From an uncultured Caryophanales bacterium (GTDB lineage: Bacteria; Bacillota_I; Bacilli_A; RFN20; CAG-826), in NCBI GenBank assembly GCA_947165725.1, contig CAMVBL010000045.1, forward strand, positions 1 to 7,681: DNA of 7,681 bases. The letters run 5' to 3'. Below, piece after piece: positions 6,597-7,681 of the stretch. Position numbers and translations under genes: made by a program. A model generated the notes under the pieces. That model saw only the letters and a program-made list of their open reading frames with translations. It was not told the origin of the DNA and made no database searches. The first letter of the stretch is position 1, and the number at the start of each line of letters is the position of its first letter.

Positions 6597-7681
6597 CTAT
6601 TCCTCAACTTTTTCTTCTGCTGGTTGTTCCGCAGGAGCGGATTCAGCAGCTTTGTCACCATCGTCTTTTTTAAGACGAACGATTACATTAACAATTATAC
6701 CAAGAATCAAAGCACAAGCAACTTCTGTTAATGTAATTGAGCCAGCGGCATTTGGCAAAACGAATGTCATCACAAAGCCACCAACACCGGCGATTAAAAT
6801 TGTGGAAACAACGAATAAGTTTCTATTATCACCAAGATCAACACCTTGGAGCATCTTTAAGCCAGAGACAGCGATGAAGCCATATAAAGCAATACAGACA
6901 CCGCCCATAACTGGGGTTGGGATGGAAGCGAGTAATGTGGAGAATGGTAAGAAGAAGCTGAGAATAATTGCCATAAAGGCAGTAGCCCAGATTGTTCTAA
7001 TGGAAGCGTTACCGGAAATAGCAACACAACCAACTGATTCACCATATGTTGTATTACATGCACCACCGAAGAAGGCACCGGCGATTGAGCCAACACCATC
7101 ACCAAGGAGTGTTCTATGTAAGCCTGGTTCTTCGAGTAAATCACGACCAATGATGGAACTTAAATTTTTATGGTCAGCAATGTGTTCAGCAAAGACAACG
7201 AAGGCGACTGGGATATAAGCAACGGCAATGGTGCCGATATATGGACCAAAGTTAGAGAAATCACTACCATCATTGAAAGCACCAATGGCTTTGATGAATG
7301 TGAAATCTGGTAACCATCCACCAACAAATTTATCCCAACCGGCATTTGTGAAAATACCGAAGTCGATAATCTTTAAAGATTCTTTATCAAGAGCGTGACC
7401 TAAACCTGTGAAGGCTAAAGCTAAAAGGTAACCAACACCAATGCCAACGACGAATGGGATTAATTTTAAGAAACCTTTTGGTTTGCTAAAGACTGAAGTA
7501 ATGATGACGGTGAGTAATGTCACTAAACCAACGACGATACAAATTAAAACGTGCCAATCGATAACACCACCACTGGCGGCGAAGGCATCAACGGAACCAT
7601 AACCGAAGACGTTAGCAACAGCATTACCAGATAAACTTAAACCGATAATCGCAACTGTTGGACCAATGACAACGGCTGGCA
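6597..7681 (-). CDS. uraA: Uracil permease (UraA/PyrP, NCS2 family), 5' end missing
   Basis: 360 residues are visible. The frame stays open to the right edge, so GTG at 7523 is an internal Val codon and not a start. By comparison with E. coli UraA (429 residues), roughly the first 120 residues are off the window. The visible part opens with PAVVIGPTVAIIGLSLSGNA, matching a mid-protein UraA helix, followed by several hydrophobic helices. The substrate-site Glu residues are both kept, in AEHIADHKNL (UraA E241) and NTTYGES (UraA E290). GRDLLEEPGLHRTLLGDG and the PVMGGV helix are also family marks. The protein imports uracil across the cytoplasmic membrane, with proton symport known for UraA. It ends in a soluble tail rich in Ala and Glu (ending EEKVEE). 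Upp is encoded 5 bp downstream, a classic pairing of uptake with phosphoribosyl trapping. Confidence 0.94.
   Translation of the reverse strand, partial: PAVVIGPTVAIIGLSLSGNAVANVFGYGSVDAFAASGGVIDWHVLICIVVGLVTLLTVIITSVFSKPKGFLKLIPFVVGIGVGYLLALAFTGLGHALDKESLKIIDFGIFTNAGWDKFVGGWLPDFTFIKAIGAFNDGSDFSNFGPYIGTIAVAYIPVAFVVFAEHIADHKNLSSIIGRDLLEEPGLHRTLLGDGVGSIAGAFFGGACNTTYGESVGCVAISGNASIRTIWATAFMAIILSFFLPFSTLLASIPTPVMGGVCIALYGFIAVSGLKMLQGVDLGDNRNLFVVSTILIAGVGGFVMTFVLPNAAGSITLTEVACALILGIIVNVIVRLKKDDGDKAAESAPAEQPAEEKVEE

Noticed and set aside
6535..7218. Plus-strand open frame of 227 codons
   Set aside because: It lies antisense to the permease and upp genes, has a low-complexity Pro/Thr/Ser/Lys-rich composition with no family resemblance, and has no plausible promoter. 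It is a frame shadow.
6857..7345. Two minus-strand open frames (97 and 61 codons) in another frame within the permease gene
   Set aside because: Both overlap the clearly conserved UraA frame and show no independent similarity.
7521..7523. GTG as start of the uracil permease
   Set aside because: The same frame continues upstream to the window edge with clear UraA homology (PAVVIGPTVAIIGLSLS), so this is an internal Val codon.

Overview
This is an AT-rich window with tightly packed genes, short intergenic gaps, AAAGGAG-type ribosome binding sites and the standard code (the lgt-like gene ends in TGA, and Trp is TGG). Gene content points to a low-GC Bacillota relative, plausibly an uncultured gut Bacilli/Erysipelotrichia-like lineage. 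That placement is an inference; there is no marker gene that fixes it.

Layout. (1) 1-600, plus strand: the 3' part of an Lgt-family membrane protein gene with an unusual Cys-Cys active-site motif. A hairpin terminator overlaps its stop codon. (2) 629-4747, minus strand: a three-gene operon transcribed leftward from a recognisable promoter at 4795-4823. Its order is a COG2509-type FAD-dependent dehydrogenase, a large CofE-like (F420-0:glutamate ligase family) protein, and a UPF0371/DUF1846 protein with a P-loop-like motif. The last two genes overlap by 14 bp and the first two are 14 bp apart. It converges on the lgt-like gene, and the two may share the terminator at 584-613. (3) 4927-7681, minus strand: the 3' end of an operon for uracil uptake and salvage, in the order uracil permease (5' end outside the window), uracil phosphoribosyltransferase (upp), and a divergent ribose-phosphate pyrophosphokinase (prs). 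It is closed by a strong terminator at 4882-4910.

The right-hand operon makes biochemical sense as one unit. The permease imports uracil, Prs makes PRPP from ribose-5-phosphate and ATP, and Upp joins uracil and PRPP to give UMP. The left-hand operon is the less understood part. It combines a flavin oxidoreductase, an amide-bond-ligase-like protein and a putative nucleotide-binding protein, without any F420 biosynthesis gene in view, so the true substrate of the CofE-like enzyme is open. No tRNA, rRNA, CRISPR, mobile element or gene-free stretch over 300 bp was found. The longest intergenic stretch (4748-4926) holds a promoter, a palindrome and a terminator.
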